A stretch of DNA of 64,000 nucleotides, from positions 20,230-84,229 of IMG/VR virus record IMGVR_UViG_3300042383_000546. The stretch is one strand, 5' to 3'. Both the position numbers and the translations under genes were made by a program. Numbering within the stretch: the stretch's first letter is position 1; the number at the start of each line of letters is the position of its first letter. The notes beneath the pieces were generated by a model. The model did not search any database and was not told the DNA's origin. It saw only the letters and a list, made by a program, of their open reading frames with translations. Of this stretch, positions 25,678 through 32,801 are shown piece by piece. This DNA is from a virus.

Positions 25678-26805
25678 TTAATCTAGTCCTTGCATTTGTG
25701 GATTTGGTTTCTCTTTCCCGTCTTTGTCCGTTTCTCTCAAAATTATTGCTTCAGCTATTTCACTTTCGTCAATGTTATTGATATAATCTTTTGGTCTACG
25801 ACCTCTTTTACCACCTGTCTTTCTACTTTTCATAGCCTCTTGATATGAGCTATTGCCACCATTTGCTTTTGCTGCATTTTCACTCCAAATCTTCTCCTTA
25901 GCTCTTTGTTCCATGAGCTTTGCTTTACCCGTTGAAGGAACTTTGTGTTCCGTTACAGTTGAGTTTATTACCGCCTCATTTGAGTTGAAATTATCAAACT
26001 CTTGAGTTGCTTCATAAGTTGGTGTAGGTGTCGGGGTTGGTGTAGGCTTTGGTGCAGATGGTTTAGGTGTTGGTACAGCCCCGCTAGATTTAATAGCTGC
26101 AGTATTTTCTACTAAAGCATTAATCAAATCATTTGCAGTAGATTTCATTTGATAAATGAGAACACTCTTAACTGCAATATCTTTACCAAAAGCAAAGAGT
26201 ACATACTGCTCATCAGTCATACCCGCACCTCTTTTTTCTAGTATTCTTACTAGTGGAGGTTTAACGTCTTTTTTGAACTCTTTAGAAACAACTAAAGTGT
26301 CTTTTGTTTGGTTGTTAAACTCTTCAATAAACTCACCTGCAGAAATAGTAGAACCATCTGCCGTTGGCACTTGAATAGATAAATCTAATTCACCTTCAGC
26401 TTGAAGTTTTTTAATTCTTTTTTCAGGAATTTTCAGGAACATATTTCCCCATGAGTTGATTTGCTCATAGGTATCTAATATGATTGTAGCTAAGTGTTCT
26501 GCACCTGCTTTCTTTTCTGCATCAGTTGCTTGATTCATGGCAGGGTTTACAGGAGCTGATTCGTTTCTACGATTACCTCCACCGCCACCATCACCGCCTA
26601 GCATATCGTATGGGTTATCTCTAGTATTTATTGACTGAGGTTGAAAAGAAGGCTCAGGAATAATAGTAGATAATCGGTCTTGAGAAACAAAACCTGTTGG
26701 CTGACTATATGGTTTATCATTTACGTTGTCACTAAAGGGCATAAACTCCCTTTTAGGTTCTGTAAATGTTTGCTGATTTTGTTGCTGTTCAGTCTGATTT
26801 TCCAT
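25678..26805 (-). CDS. Pro-rich multidomain protein with basic AT-hook-like tail
   Basis: 375 residues. A disordered Gln/Pro N-terminus (~1-90, with a Gly run GGDGGGGGNRR) precedes a helical core at ~95-235 (LATIILDTYEQINSWGNMFL; KRIKKLQAEGELDLS). Then come a PTPKPSAPKPTPTPTPTPT linker and a basic C-terminus with GGKRGRRPKD, close to the AT-hook core R-G-R-P. DNA-binding by the tail and protein-protein contacts by the core are plausible. Sharing an operon with the ATPase and a DnaA-domain-IV-like protein points to packaging or genome handling. No named family recognised. Confidence 0.65.
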   Translation of the reverse strand: MENQTEQQQNQQTFTEPKREFMPFSDNVNDKPYSQPTGFVSQDRLSTIIPEPSFQPQSINTRDNPYDMLGGDGGGGGNRRNESAPVNPAMNQATDAEKKAGAEHLATIILDTYEQINSWGNMFLKIPEKRIKKLQAEGELDLSIQVPTADGSTISAGEFIEEFNNQTKDTLVVSKEFKKDVKPPLVRILEKRGAGMTDEQYVLFAFGKDIAVKSVLIYQMKSTANDLINALVENTAAIKSSGAVPTPKPSAPKPTPTPTPTPTYEATQEFDNFNSNEAVINSTVTEHKVPSTGKAKLMEQRAKEKIWSENAAKANGGNSSYQEAMKSRKTGGKRGRRPKDYINNIDESEIAEAIILRETDKDGKEKPNPQMQGLD

Positions 26806-26810
26806 GATGG

Positions 26811-27230
26811 TTATTTGTTTAATAGTATTTTATCTAGTTTGTCTTTTATTTTTAAATAGGGTATATCCGATTTGTACTTAGGGTTCAAAGACTCAATCAG
26901 AATTTTGTATTTACTGATATTGGTCTTATGCCTAGATATGAAAATGGTATCACTAATATCTCTTATAGTCATACTTTTATAAAGATAGTAAACGCAAAAA
27001 CCCACCGCAAACTTGTTATCACCTCTAGCGTACTTAGCATACAGCAAAGATTCTACGTCCATGCTAAATGCCTGTGAAACTGAGTTTAATACCAAATTTA
27101 TGTATGGGTCATCAAAAGAGGTTACTTGACCATCTTCTATTGTGAGAGCAGCCATTGTTTTGTCATATCCATTTTTCTTAAAATAGCTGACAAAAGTCTC
27201 AAGAGCTGTAAATGTATTATCAAGATTCAT
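26811..27230 (-). CDS. DNA-binding protein resembling DnaA domain IV
   Basis: 139 residues. Residues ~65-120 (YARGDNKFAVGFCVYYLYKS, then IRDISDTIFISRHKTNISKY) follow the helix pattern of the DnaA C-terminal domain: an R-x-x-x-A-R-like helix, then a helix-turn-helix ending in the rdHsTV-like recognition segment. There is no ATPase domain. It may recognise packaging or origin sequences for the operon's ATPase, or act as a transcription regulator. First gene of the unit, 18 bases from its promoter. Confidence 0.5.
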   Translation of the reverse strand: MNLDNTFTALETFVSYFKKNGYDKTMAALTIEDGQVTSFDDPYINLVLNSVSQAFSMDVESLLYAKYARGDNKFAVGFCVYYLYKSMTIRDISDTIFISRHKTNISKYKILIESLNPKYKSDIPYLKIKDKLDKILLNK

Positions 27231-27247
27231 GGTTATTTTTTATTGAA

Positions 27248-27279
27248 CAAATGTATTTATTTTATCTCAAATTTACCAA
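27248..27279 (-). promoter_or_regulatory. promoter of the ATPase operon
   Basis: Read leftward: TTG (27277-27279), 21-base spacer, TACATTTG (27248-27255). Both boxes and the spacing fit the Bacteroidota consensus TTG-N17-23-TAnnTTTG. It overlaps the stop codon end of the upstream nuclease gene and is followed by an A-rich leader and ACC-ATG at 27230. Confidence 0.7.
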
Positions 27280-27674
27280 CCTGAAATTATATTTTTTAAT
27301 TTACCGCCATTTTGTTTAAACCACTCTTTGCCTATCACTCTTAGCTTTACATCAGGGTGATATTTAGCCATCCTTTTAATCTTTGTTGCTGACTTTGCAT
27401 CCATGTAGCCCTTTATTTCAATCCATTCCTCTGAGCCACTAGGAAAAATGACCATAAAATCAGGTTTATAGTTATTTGTTCCCCTCTTTATTGCCTCAAA
27501 CCAAAAGGTCTTAGGTTCGTGCTGCCATTCAATTATATGACCATGCTTTTTCATAAACTCCAAATACAAAGCATATCTATATTCCCATCTGCTTCTATAA
27601 AAGTTTCTTTTACCACCAATTTCAGCCCAATCTTGTTTCCAAGTGGACTTACCGTCTTTTAAGTGTATTTGCAT
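27273..27674 (-). CDS. PD-(D/E)XK endonuclease, possible Holliday-junction resolvase
   Basis: 133 residues. Active-site pattern: Glu in RSRWEYRYALYLE (~30), then KPDFMVIFPSG (~72-82) and WIEIKGYMD (~87-95), giving E...PD...ExK. A basic C-terminal half follows. This compact form is common in phages of aquatic bacteria and resembles T7 endonuclease I-type resolvases that trim branched DNA before packaging. The frame overlaps the PAP2 gene by one base. It could also degrade host DNA. Confidence 0.7.
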   Translation of the reverse strand: MQIHLKDGKSTWKQDWAEIGGKRNFYRSRWEYRYALYLEFMKKHGHIIEWQHEPKTFWFEAIKRGTNNYKPDFMVIFPSGSEEWIEIKGYMDAKSATKIKRMAKYHPDVKLRVIGKEWFKQNGGKLKNIISGW

Positions 27675-28315
27675 TATAGTCCGTATCTAGCTTTGAAATC
27701 TCTGTCTTTTATGATAGTTTCAACACAATAAAGTGAGAAATCGTTATCTGAAGGATAGTGAAGACCCAAATAAATTCTTGAGTATTCAATGTCCTTAGCC
27801 AAAGAATCAAAATAGCCAAACTTCTCAGGGAAGTGATTGCCTAGTACATGGCAAATCAAGGCTGCCTGAAATGTATGACCTGCAGGATATGAGGGTGTTT
27901 CAGCCGAAACTGAACTAAAAGGGAATAGTTTTAATTTGTAGTGCTGTGCTAACTGATAAGGTCTTGGACGCTGAAAATGGTACTTTAATTTAAGTATCAC
28001 AGGCAGACTTTCGTCTATTAGACTATCTACTAGTTCTATGCCTTTGTCCCCTAGTTCCTGATTTATAATAACACTAGCAAATATTCTTTCAATAGAAGGG
28101 TCGTATGACCTATATCTTTTGAGAGCCTCTTCGTCAGCTTTTACATCACCGATATAATCTACTACTTCGTTTAATTCCTCTCTAGTAGCTTTTGAGCTAT
28201 TCAAAGGGAAACCAAACTTGATTAATTGAGGCAAATGTTTATCTAAAGGGCTTTCAACCTCTAAATAAGGTAATTGCCTTTGTGTTGGATTGCCATAGGT
28301 TATAGAATCAAGCAT
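27674..28315 (-). CDS. PAP2-superfamily acid phosphatase
   Basis: 213 residues with all three PAP2 motifs: KYHFQRPRP (~94-102), PSYPAGH (~137-143) and SRIYLGLHYPSD (~183-194), matching K-x-RP, PS-GH and SR-x5-H-x3-D with the phosphohistidine His in the last. No membrane helices or signal peptide are seen, so it is of the soluble type. PAP2 enzymes remove phosphate from phosphatidate, isoprenoid pyrophosphates or nucleotides. In a virus with many membrane proteins, remodelling of lipid or lipid-linked sugar carriers is an attractive role. Confidence 0.85.
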   Translation of the reverse strand: MLDSITYGNPTQRQLPYLEVESPLDKHLPQLIKFGFPLNSSKATREELNEVVDYIGDVKADEEALKRYRSYDPSIERIFASVIINQELGDKGIELVDSLIDESLPVILKLKYHFQRPRPYQLAQHYKLKLFPFSSVSAETPSYPAGHTFQAALICHVLGNHFPEKFGYFDSLAKDIEYSRIYLGLHYPSDNDFSLYCVETIIKDRDFKARYGL

Positions 28316-28349
28316 AATTGTTTATGGTTATTTTGTGTTTTTATATTTT

Positions 28350-28778
28350 TTATTTTTTTACCCACCTGTTAGGTCTGTATACCGTTTGTACCGCTTGTAA
28401 ACCATTTCCTCTTGATTCGGGAGCAGTAAATTTATAAACTCCAAATTGAGTAGTTAAAGTATCACCTAACGTTGGTTTACCACCTACTGAATACTTTTTC
28501 ATGGCAGCACTTTCAAAGGCTAAAACCTCTTCTTTGCTATCCATCATACCACCATAAAGATTACTAAATACCCTATTTGATGGAATTACAGATGGTTCTC
28601 TACTAGGTAGCTTAATACCTCCACCTCCACTTCTAACTACTTCTTCGTAAGTGAGACCGCCTCTATTATCTTGAGGCTGAGTAACTACACCTTGACCTTT
28701 TTGTCCTCTCATCTTGTAGACATAAAATGCTACTGCACCTAAGCCTAAAGCAATTAGAATCTTTTGATTTGTTGTCAT
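28350..28778 (-). CDS. small membrane protein with N-terminal anchor
   Basis: 142 residues: membrane helix at ~6-22 (ILIALGLGAVAFYVYKM), a Gly/Gln linker, then a domain ending in a conserved-looking TVYRPNRWVKK. Same N-anchor design as the 17-21 kb cluster, so probably another virion-membrane protein. Confidence 0.65.
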   Translation of the reverse strand: MTTNQKILIALGLGAVAFYVYKMRGQKGQGVVTQPQDNRGGLTYEEVVRSGGGGIKLPSREPSVIPSNRVFSNLYGGMMDSKEEVLAFESAAMKKYSVGGKPTLGDTLTTQFGVYKFTAPESRGNGLQAVQTVYRPNRWVKK

Positions 28779-28994
28779 TTATTTTCTGTTTTTCAAGTAA
28801 TTATTTCCGTTGTATATAAGTGTAGAAAGTCCTAAAATGAATAAACCAACCCTTATTGGATTGGATAAACTCTTTTGACTAGCTACATAAAAACAAAAGG
28901 GTGAAATTACAAATACGTCTACAAGTCTTATCTGCTGAACAGATAAAAATGGACTATAAGTTGTACTAGTTTCTTTTTTTGTCATATTATCCAA
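28779..28994 (-). CDS. small membrane protein, two hydrophobic segments
   Basis: 71 residues with hydrophobic segments LVDVFVISPFCFYVASQ and VGLFILGLSTLIYNG separated by a short basic loop: a helical hairpin. It overlaps the upstream gene by 8 bases and abuts the next. Role unknown; a holin-like hairpin or a virion membrane protein. Confidence 0.6.
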   Translation of the reverse strand: MDNMTKKETSTTYSPFLSVQQIRLVDVFVISPFCFYVASQKSLSNPIRVGLFILGLSTLIYNGNNYLKNRK

Positions 28995-29376
28995 GTCTCA
29001 TAACGGGTCTTCTGCCTCTTGAGCCTGAAGCGTTTACTTCTGCTGTTTTCTTTGCAGCAAGAGCAGCACTTTCCAACTTACCGATTCTTTCAATCACGTC
29101 ATTGTAAGCACTCTTTTCCATAGCCATCATGAGCCTGAAATATTGAATAGCATAAATACCAACACCCACTATCAAAGCAGACACAGATACCTCTACTACG
29201 TTAATATCACCAAACCAAGCTCTGATACCGCCACCACTTGTTGTTTCACCGCCTTCTGCCATAGCAGGTGCAGGTGTAGGAGCAGGAGCAGCCATAGGCA
29301 TGGGAGCTGCTGCAGGTGCAGGAGCGGGTGTGCTTACGGGTGCAGGAGGGGCACTATTTTCTATTGTTGTATTCAT
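28987..29376 (-). CDS. Ala/Pro-stalk membrane protein
   Basis: 129 residues: an extended Ala-Pro-Met stalk (~8-42), a Gly-rich joint, a membrane helix (VVEVSVSALIVGVGIYAIQY) near 60-78, a short coiled coil and a basic tail GSRGRRPVMRLG that resembles an AT-hook. The tail could touch packaged DNA while the stalk reaches through the shell. Placed in the membrane-protein cluster; family unknown. Confidence 0.65.
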   Translation of the reverse strand: MNTTIENSAPPAPVSTPAPAPAAAPMPMAAPAPTPAPAMAEGGETTSGGGIRAWFGDINVVEVSVSALIVGVGIYAIQYFRLMMAMEKSAYNDVIERIGKLESAALAAKKTAEVNASGSRGRRPVMRLG

Positions 29377-29377
29377 T

Positions 29378-29941
29378 TTAATCTTTTTTCTTTTTAGCTA
29401 CTAAGTAAATGCCTAGTGCAACGAGTAGTAACCACCAATAACTCTTCTTTTTCTCAACAGGTGCAGCATCTTCACTACCACCGCCTCCACCACCGCCCAT
29501 AGGTCTAATTCCTAGATTGGTTGAAGGTAAAATAGGAATAACGGGAATTGCAGGGACTACTACGTTTGTATCAGGTTTTGGAGCTGCCGTTGTAGTACTA
29601 GTAGTTGTGCTAGTCGTACTATCTTCAGGTCTATTACAATACCTTTGAAACATATCATAAGCAGCCATTGTTTCATTAGGAGTTGCTGCCCCACCGCCAT
29701 TTGTAGAAATAAACGTTGCTAAATCGGCACAAAAGGTAGGAGAGCCAAGTTGAGGTAACTGCATACGAGAACCCGTACCGCCACCTAGATTGTCTTTAGT
29801 TGTATCGTTGGGATTTGATGGGTCACCTTCTAAGCCCACAAATTCAGACTTACCCGTACCAATATCATAAGAGTGATTTCGAGGTTTTACGAATTTATCT
29901 TCTCCCTCAAATACAATGACCTTTTCTTTCCTTTTTGCCAT
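29378..29941 (-). CDS. tail-anchored stalk protein with Thr-rich tract
   Basis: 187 residues: a basic N-terminus with KSEFVGLEGDPSNPND, a small domain with two Cys (TFCADLATFIS; FQRYCNRP), the tract STTSTTTSTTTAAP at ~117-130, an Ile/Pro and Gly-run linker, and a C-terminal membrane helix (YWWLLLVALGIYLVAKKKKD). The Thr tract is nearly identical to those in the 5656 and 6098 genes, so the domain is probably exposed and possibly glycosylated. Confidence 0.7.
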   Translation of the reverse strand: MAKRKEKVIVFEGEDKFVKPRNHSYDIGTGKSEFVGLEGDPSNPNDTTKDNLGGGTGSRMQLPQLGSPTFCADLATFISTNGGGAATPNETMAAYDMFQRYCNRPEDSTTSTTTSTTTAAPKPDTNVVVPAIPVIPILPSTNLGIRPMGGGGGGGSEDAAPVEKKKSYWWLLLVALGIYLVAKKKKD

Positions 29942-29946
29942 AATGC

Positions 29947-30066
29947 TTATTTTAATTGGGCTGCAGCTCTTTTAATAGCGTCAGTCCATTTTTCCCCTTG
30001 TTTGCGGATTTTCTTAGCCAATTTAGCAATATCTGCTACATTGATTTTCTTTTTAGCTGTTGCCAT
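29947..30066 (-). CDS. 39-residue basic protein
   Basis: ATG at 30066, 39 codons: MATAKKKINVADIAK, then LAKKIRKQGEKWTDAIKRAA and QLK. Over a third of the residues are Lys/Arg. The segment K-x-I-R-K-x-G-E-K-W-T-D-A-I-K-x-A recalls short basic motifs in large eukaryotic DNA viruses, from memory only. A DNA-condensing or virion-core peptide is plausible. It fits the gap between neighbours with no overlap. Confidence 0.6.
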   Translation of the reverse strand: MATAKKKINVADIAKLAKKIRKQGEKWTDAIKRAAAQLK

Positions 30067-30084
30067 TTTTATATTTTTTAGTGA

Positions 30085-30192
30085 TTATTGACCACTTTTC
30101 CAAGCAGAACTGATTACTCTTACGGTTACATAAAGAACCAATAAACTTAAACCAACTCCTACTGCTGTAGATACGATACCTTTCTTTTCCAT
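30085..30192 (-). CDS. mini membrane protein, 35 residues
   Basis: ATG at 30192, 35 codons: MEKKGIVST, a membrane helix (AVGVGLSLLVLYVTVRVI), then SSAWKSGQ. The C-terminal W-K-S-G-Q repeats that of the 33-residue protein at 21418-21519, so the two are probably paralogues despite being 8.6 kb apart. Confidence 0.65.
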   Translation of the reverse strand: MEKKGIVSTAVGVGLSLLVLYVTVRVISSAWKSGQ

Positions 30193-30211
30193 GATTTTTA
30201 TTTTTTAGATT

Positions 30212-30238
30212 TAAAAATAAGTTGTATAAAATTAGCAA
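30212..30238 (-). promoter_or_regulatory. possible promoter for the 30.2-28.3 kb genes
   Basis: Read leftward: TTG, 16-base spacer, TATTTTTA, one base off the -7 consensus TAnnTTTG, in a gene-free 72-base stretch before the ATG at 30192. The same -7 variant occurs at 62927. Spacing is one base short of the usual range. Confidence 0.3.
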
Positions 30239-30264
30239 TTATTTCTAATTACCTATATTTTTTT

Positions 30265-30786
30265 TTATTTAGCTGTCACGTTTCCACCAAAGCTGCCTTT
30301 ACCTCCAAAGAAAGCGTCATCCCAAAAGGTTTCTTCGTTTCCTGTGAATGGTTTGTACTCAAATACGTCAAAACCTGCACTTTGAGGTATATCCCACACC
30401 TTTTTAGCTATTGCATCTTCATTACCTGTAAATGAGTGTACATCGTCTTTATTCCTTAGTATTTTGTCTACTAAGCCTCTTTTGAGGATTTCTATTCTGT
30501 CAAAATAACGCTGCCCGTTTGGCTGAATAGAAGTACCGAACCTTACACCCCAATCATAAGCTATAAGATAACTAGACTCACCTCTAAGCACAAATGGCTT
30601 ACCATTTATTGTTAAATAAGCAATTCCCTTACTATAGTCAATGCTATCAATCGTAATCTTAGGAGACCATATGTTGTTTTTATAAAAGGTGTAAAGACCA
30701 AAAACAGCCACAACACCTGTAGATATTGCTGCTATCCTTAGAAATGTACTATTTGCTTTGCTTAGTTTACTTGTTAAATCTGACAT
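30265..30786 (-). CDS. membrane protein with C-terminal FTGNE motifs
   Basis: 173 residues from the ATG at 30786, which lies one base beyond the endolysin stop. A longer frame from 30855 would overlap that gene by 68 bases and is less likely. A membrane helix at ~17-36 (FLRIAAISTGVVAVFGLYTF) precedes a beta-rich domain (KITIDSIDYSKGIAYLTING). The C-terminus holds SFTGNEDA and FTGNEETFWDDAFFGGKGS, related to the FTGxDxF motif of the coat candidate and the 21924 protein. Likely a virion protein expressed from the lysis/entry block. Confidence 0.7.
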   Translation of the reverse strand: MSDLTSKLSKANSTFLRIAAISTGVVAVFGLYTFYKNNIWSPKITIDSIDYSKGIAYLTINGKPFVLRGESSYLIAYDWGVRFGTSIQPNGQRYFDRIEILKRGLVDKILRNKDDVHSFTGNEDAIAKKVWDIPQSAGFDVFEYKPFTGNEETFWDDAFFGGKGSFGGNVTAK

Positions 30787-30787
30787 A

Positions 30788-31387
30788 TTAAGCCATTGTT
30801 GAATGAAATGAATCGAAATGTTTTTGACGGTCAGCCAATCCAATGACCCCGCCATTAACTCGTTTGGTTACTGCAAGTACAACTTCGTGACCATGACCCT
30901 TATCACAAATATCCCATAATTTGTTGGTATGGAAGAAAAAAGCTGCACTCATAAGTGGGTATTTTGTGGCAACTAAATCAGGATTTGCCAAAATATCGTC
31001 TTCTACAAACTTATCAAAAGCTGTATAATTATTCTTTCCTGTAAGTTGGATGTAGCCACGACCTCTAAATTTGTAGCCATCACCACTAGCTTCGTCACCA
31101 TTACCCATACGGTTGCCATACACCTTGTTTGCAATCTTTTCAGGCTGTCTAGCATACTTTGCAGCTAGTTCAGTTGTCGGAAAATATTTAGGGAATATCT
31201 TACGAAGTCCGTCTGCTGAGTAGTTTAGGTTTTCTTTTGTAAACTTAAAATGACCACTTTCATGACCGCATTGAGCCAAGAAGTGACACAACCTCAAAGG
31301 ATTGGTCACACCAAACTTTTCCATAATTGCAGGTATTTCGTCTAATACTGCCTGTGGTAACTTTGTTCCTAATTTTGAAATATCCAT
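30788..31387 (-). CDS. endolysin, GH19 chitinase/lysozyme-like
   Basis: 199 residues from the ATG at 31387, one base after the previous stop; a frame from 31411 exists but overlaps that stop. Motifs: CGHESGHFKFTKENLNYSA, whose Glu residues match the GH19 catalytic pair, and KFRGRGYIQLTGKNNY, a hallmark of phage GH19 muramidases. The enzyme cuts the glycan backbone of peptidoglycan. It has no signal peptide or membrane anchor, so it needs a holin, and several candidates lie directly upstream. Confidence 0.85.
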   Translation of the reverse strand: MDISKLGTKLPQAVLDEIPAIMEKFGVTNPLRLCHFLAQCGHESGHFKFTKENLNYSADGLRKIFPKYFPTTELAAKYARQPEKIANKVYGNRMGNGDEASGDGYKFRGRGYIQLTGKNNYTAFDKFVEDDILANPDLVATKYPLMSAAFFFHTNKLWDICDKGHGHEVVLAVTKRVNGGVIGLADRQKHFDSFHSTMA

Positions 31388-31388
31388 G

Positions 31389-31859
31389 TTATTTAATTTG
31401 TGAGAATGCAAAAAATGTAAGAAAAGCGAATAGTATACTATTTAGTCTGTGAAGTTTTAGTTCAAATTCTGTGCTTTTCTCATACTTATTATATATCTCG
31501 ATGTTTTTATAATACCTATTTTTATAATCGTTCAGCGTGTCAAGATTAACTCTGTTTTGTGCTGTAAGCCTTTCTTTTAGTGCGTAGTAGTCAATTTTCT
31601 GTGTGTTTATTTGCCTATTAATTGACGCTATGCTATCAGTATATCTTTCTACATACTTTTTAAAAGTAAGTATAGAGTCTGACTTTATAAAAGACTGCTT
31701 TTCAAGTGAATCAATCATGGTATTGATTGCCCTACCTTGTTTCAGGGTAAGAACAATAACACTATCATTCCCCAATTTTTTAACTACCTGCCCCTTTAAT
31801 AGAGAAGGGCTTACTATCGTCAATGCTATTAGCAGAGTCAAGTTTAGCTTTAGTTTCAT
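31389..31859 (-). CDS. secreted coiled-coil protein with C-terminal membrane helix, spanin-like
   Basis: 156 residues: signal peptide (LNLTLLIALTIVSPSLLKGQ), ~95 residues of coiled coil (SILTFKKYVERYTDSIASIN), then a C-terminal hydrophobic segment (LNSILFAFLTFFAFSQIK). The same layout occurs in the protein at 52824-53240. Its first 80 bases overlap the lipoprotein-like gene 31780-32112 in another frame, the typical nesting of phage spanin genes. A role in breaking the outer membrane or bridging the envelope during lysis is inferred. Confidence 0.65.
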   Translation of the reverse strand: MKLKLNLTLLIALTIVSPSLLKGQVVKKLGNDSVIVLTLKQGRAINTMIDSLEKQSFIKSDSILTFKKYVERYTDSIASINRQINTQKIDYYALKERLTAQNRVNLDTLNDYKNRYYKNIEIYNKYEKSTEFELKLHRLNSILFAFLTFFAFSQIK

Positions 31860-32112
31860 TTAATTGGGTTTTTAATTGATTTACTTCACTTTTTAATGTC
31901 GTTATCTTGTCGGCTGCTTTATCGACTATTTCATTAGCCTTCTGTGCAGCCTTTTGCTGTATCTCACCATTCTTACTCACATTTTTGTTTGCGTTTTCAA
32001 TCATGTCGTTAAACTCCAAATCCTTTTTAGTTTCCTCAGTAGGATTTTGAGCACTAATCAATCCACATGACATACTCATGCCGATAAAACAAACAATCAA
32101 TAGATTTTTCAT
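31780..32112 (-). CDS. putative outer-membrane lipoprotein, o-spanin-like
   Basis: 110 residues. The signal sequence ends in MSMSCGLISAQ, whose Cys is a possible lipidation site although the box is not canonical. The rest is one long coiled coil (AADKITTLKSEVNQLKTQLN). It overlaps the next gene by 80 bases out of frame and lies between i-spanin-like genes and the endolysin. It could pair with the TM-coil proteins just upstream to fuse inner and outer membranes. Confidence 0.6.
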   Translation of the reverse strand: MKNLLIVCFIGMSMSCGLISAQNPTEETKKDLEFNDMIENANKNVSKNGEIQQKAAQKANEIVDKAADKITTLKSEVNQLKTQLNETKAKLDSANSIDDSKPFSIKGAGS

Positions 32113-32113
32113 T

Positions 32114-32458
32114 CTACGGATTTTTAATCTTATTTAATGATTCAAGCATTTCAAATCTTGCACTAGAAGATGCGTTAGAACTATCGAGACTCCTGATAAC
32201 AATAGTTTTCAAAGAGTCCCTGTATTCTAATTTATCTATTCGTACATTTTGCTGTACCGAATTATTTTCAAATATCTTTTTAAGGTCTACATAAACATAA
32301 GCTATGCCTGTAACAGCCAAGAATGCTATTGCTGCCGTTGGCTTTTTGGCAAACTCCTTAAAGCTAATTGGCATTTTAATAGCCCCTGTTGCTGCCTCCA
32401 CTACGCTAGAAGTCTTCTTTCTAACGGGTGCTTTTCTAGTACTTACTGCTTTTGCCAT
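32114..32458 (-). CDS. membrane coil protein, i-spanin-like (copy A)
   Basis: 114 residues: a basic N-terminal tail, a membrane helix at ~43-59 (AAIAFLAVTGIAYVYVDL), then a coiled coil with KLEYRDSLKTIVIRSLDSSN. It is clearly paralogous to the next gene: both have F-A-K-(K/N)-P, a helix ending in (A/V)YVY(V/A)D, and LEYRDS-K. It lies one base from the lipoprotein-like gene, so an inner-membrane spanin partner is likely. Confidence 0.65.
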   Translation of the reverse strand: MAKAVSTRKAPVRKKTSSVVEAATGAIKMPISFKEFAKKPTAAIAFLAVTGIAYVYVDLKKIFENNSVQQNVRIDKLEYRDSLKTIVIRSLDSSNASSSARFEMLESLNKIKNP

Positions 32459-32463
32459 GTCGT

Positions 32464-32781
32464 TTATTTATACGCTGTTATAAAAGCTATTTTATTCATT
32501 TGTTCGGGCTTTATAAGAGCCAAACCGCCCTTTTGCTCCAAGTATTGAACTTTGGTAGTCAAAGACGCTACAGAGCTATCACAATGCCTTATATGCTCAG
32601 TTTTTATGCTGTCTCTATATTCGAGCATTGTTATTCTCTTATCCTGACTATCTGTGTATTTATGAAATGTACCTTTCATATCTGCATAAACGTACACTAT
32701 ACCCATAAGCACAATAAATAGCATAGCTACTATTGGGTTTTTTGCGAATGTTTTGTAGTCCATCGGAGATTTAACTTCCAT
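32464..32781 (-). CDS. membrane coil protein, i-spanin-like (copy B)
   Basis: 105 residues: membrane helix at ~17-34 (VAMLFIVLMGIVYVYADM) followed by a coiled coil (RITMLEYRDSIKTEHIRHCD). A tandem duplicate of copy A, with the long basic tail missing and C-terminal halves diverged. The pair may have split roles, for instance one in lysis and one in the virion. Confidence 0.65.
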   Translation of the reverse strand: MEVKSPMDYKTFAKNPIVAMLFIVLMGIVYVYADMKGTFHKYTDSQDKRITMLEYRDSIKTEHIRHCDSSVASLTTKVQYLEQKGGLALIKPEQMNKIAFITAYK

Positions 32782-32801
32782 TATTCCTCAGTTTTAGGTT
32801 C

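Noticed and set aside
30787-30855. Longer start of the 30265 membrane protein (and 31411, 33862 for its neighbours)
   Set aside because: Internal ATGs lie 1-4 bases after the previous stop, the spacing used throughout this genome; the long forms only add out-of-frame overlap.
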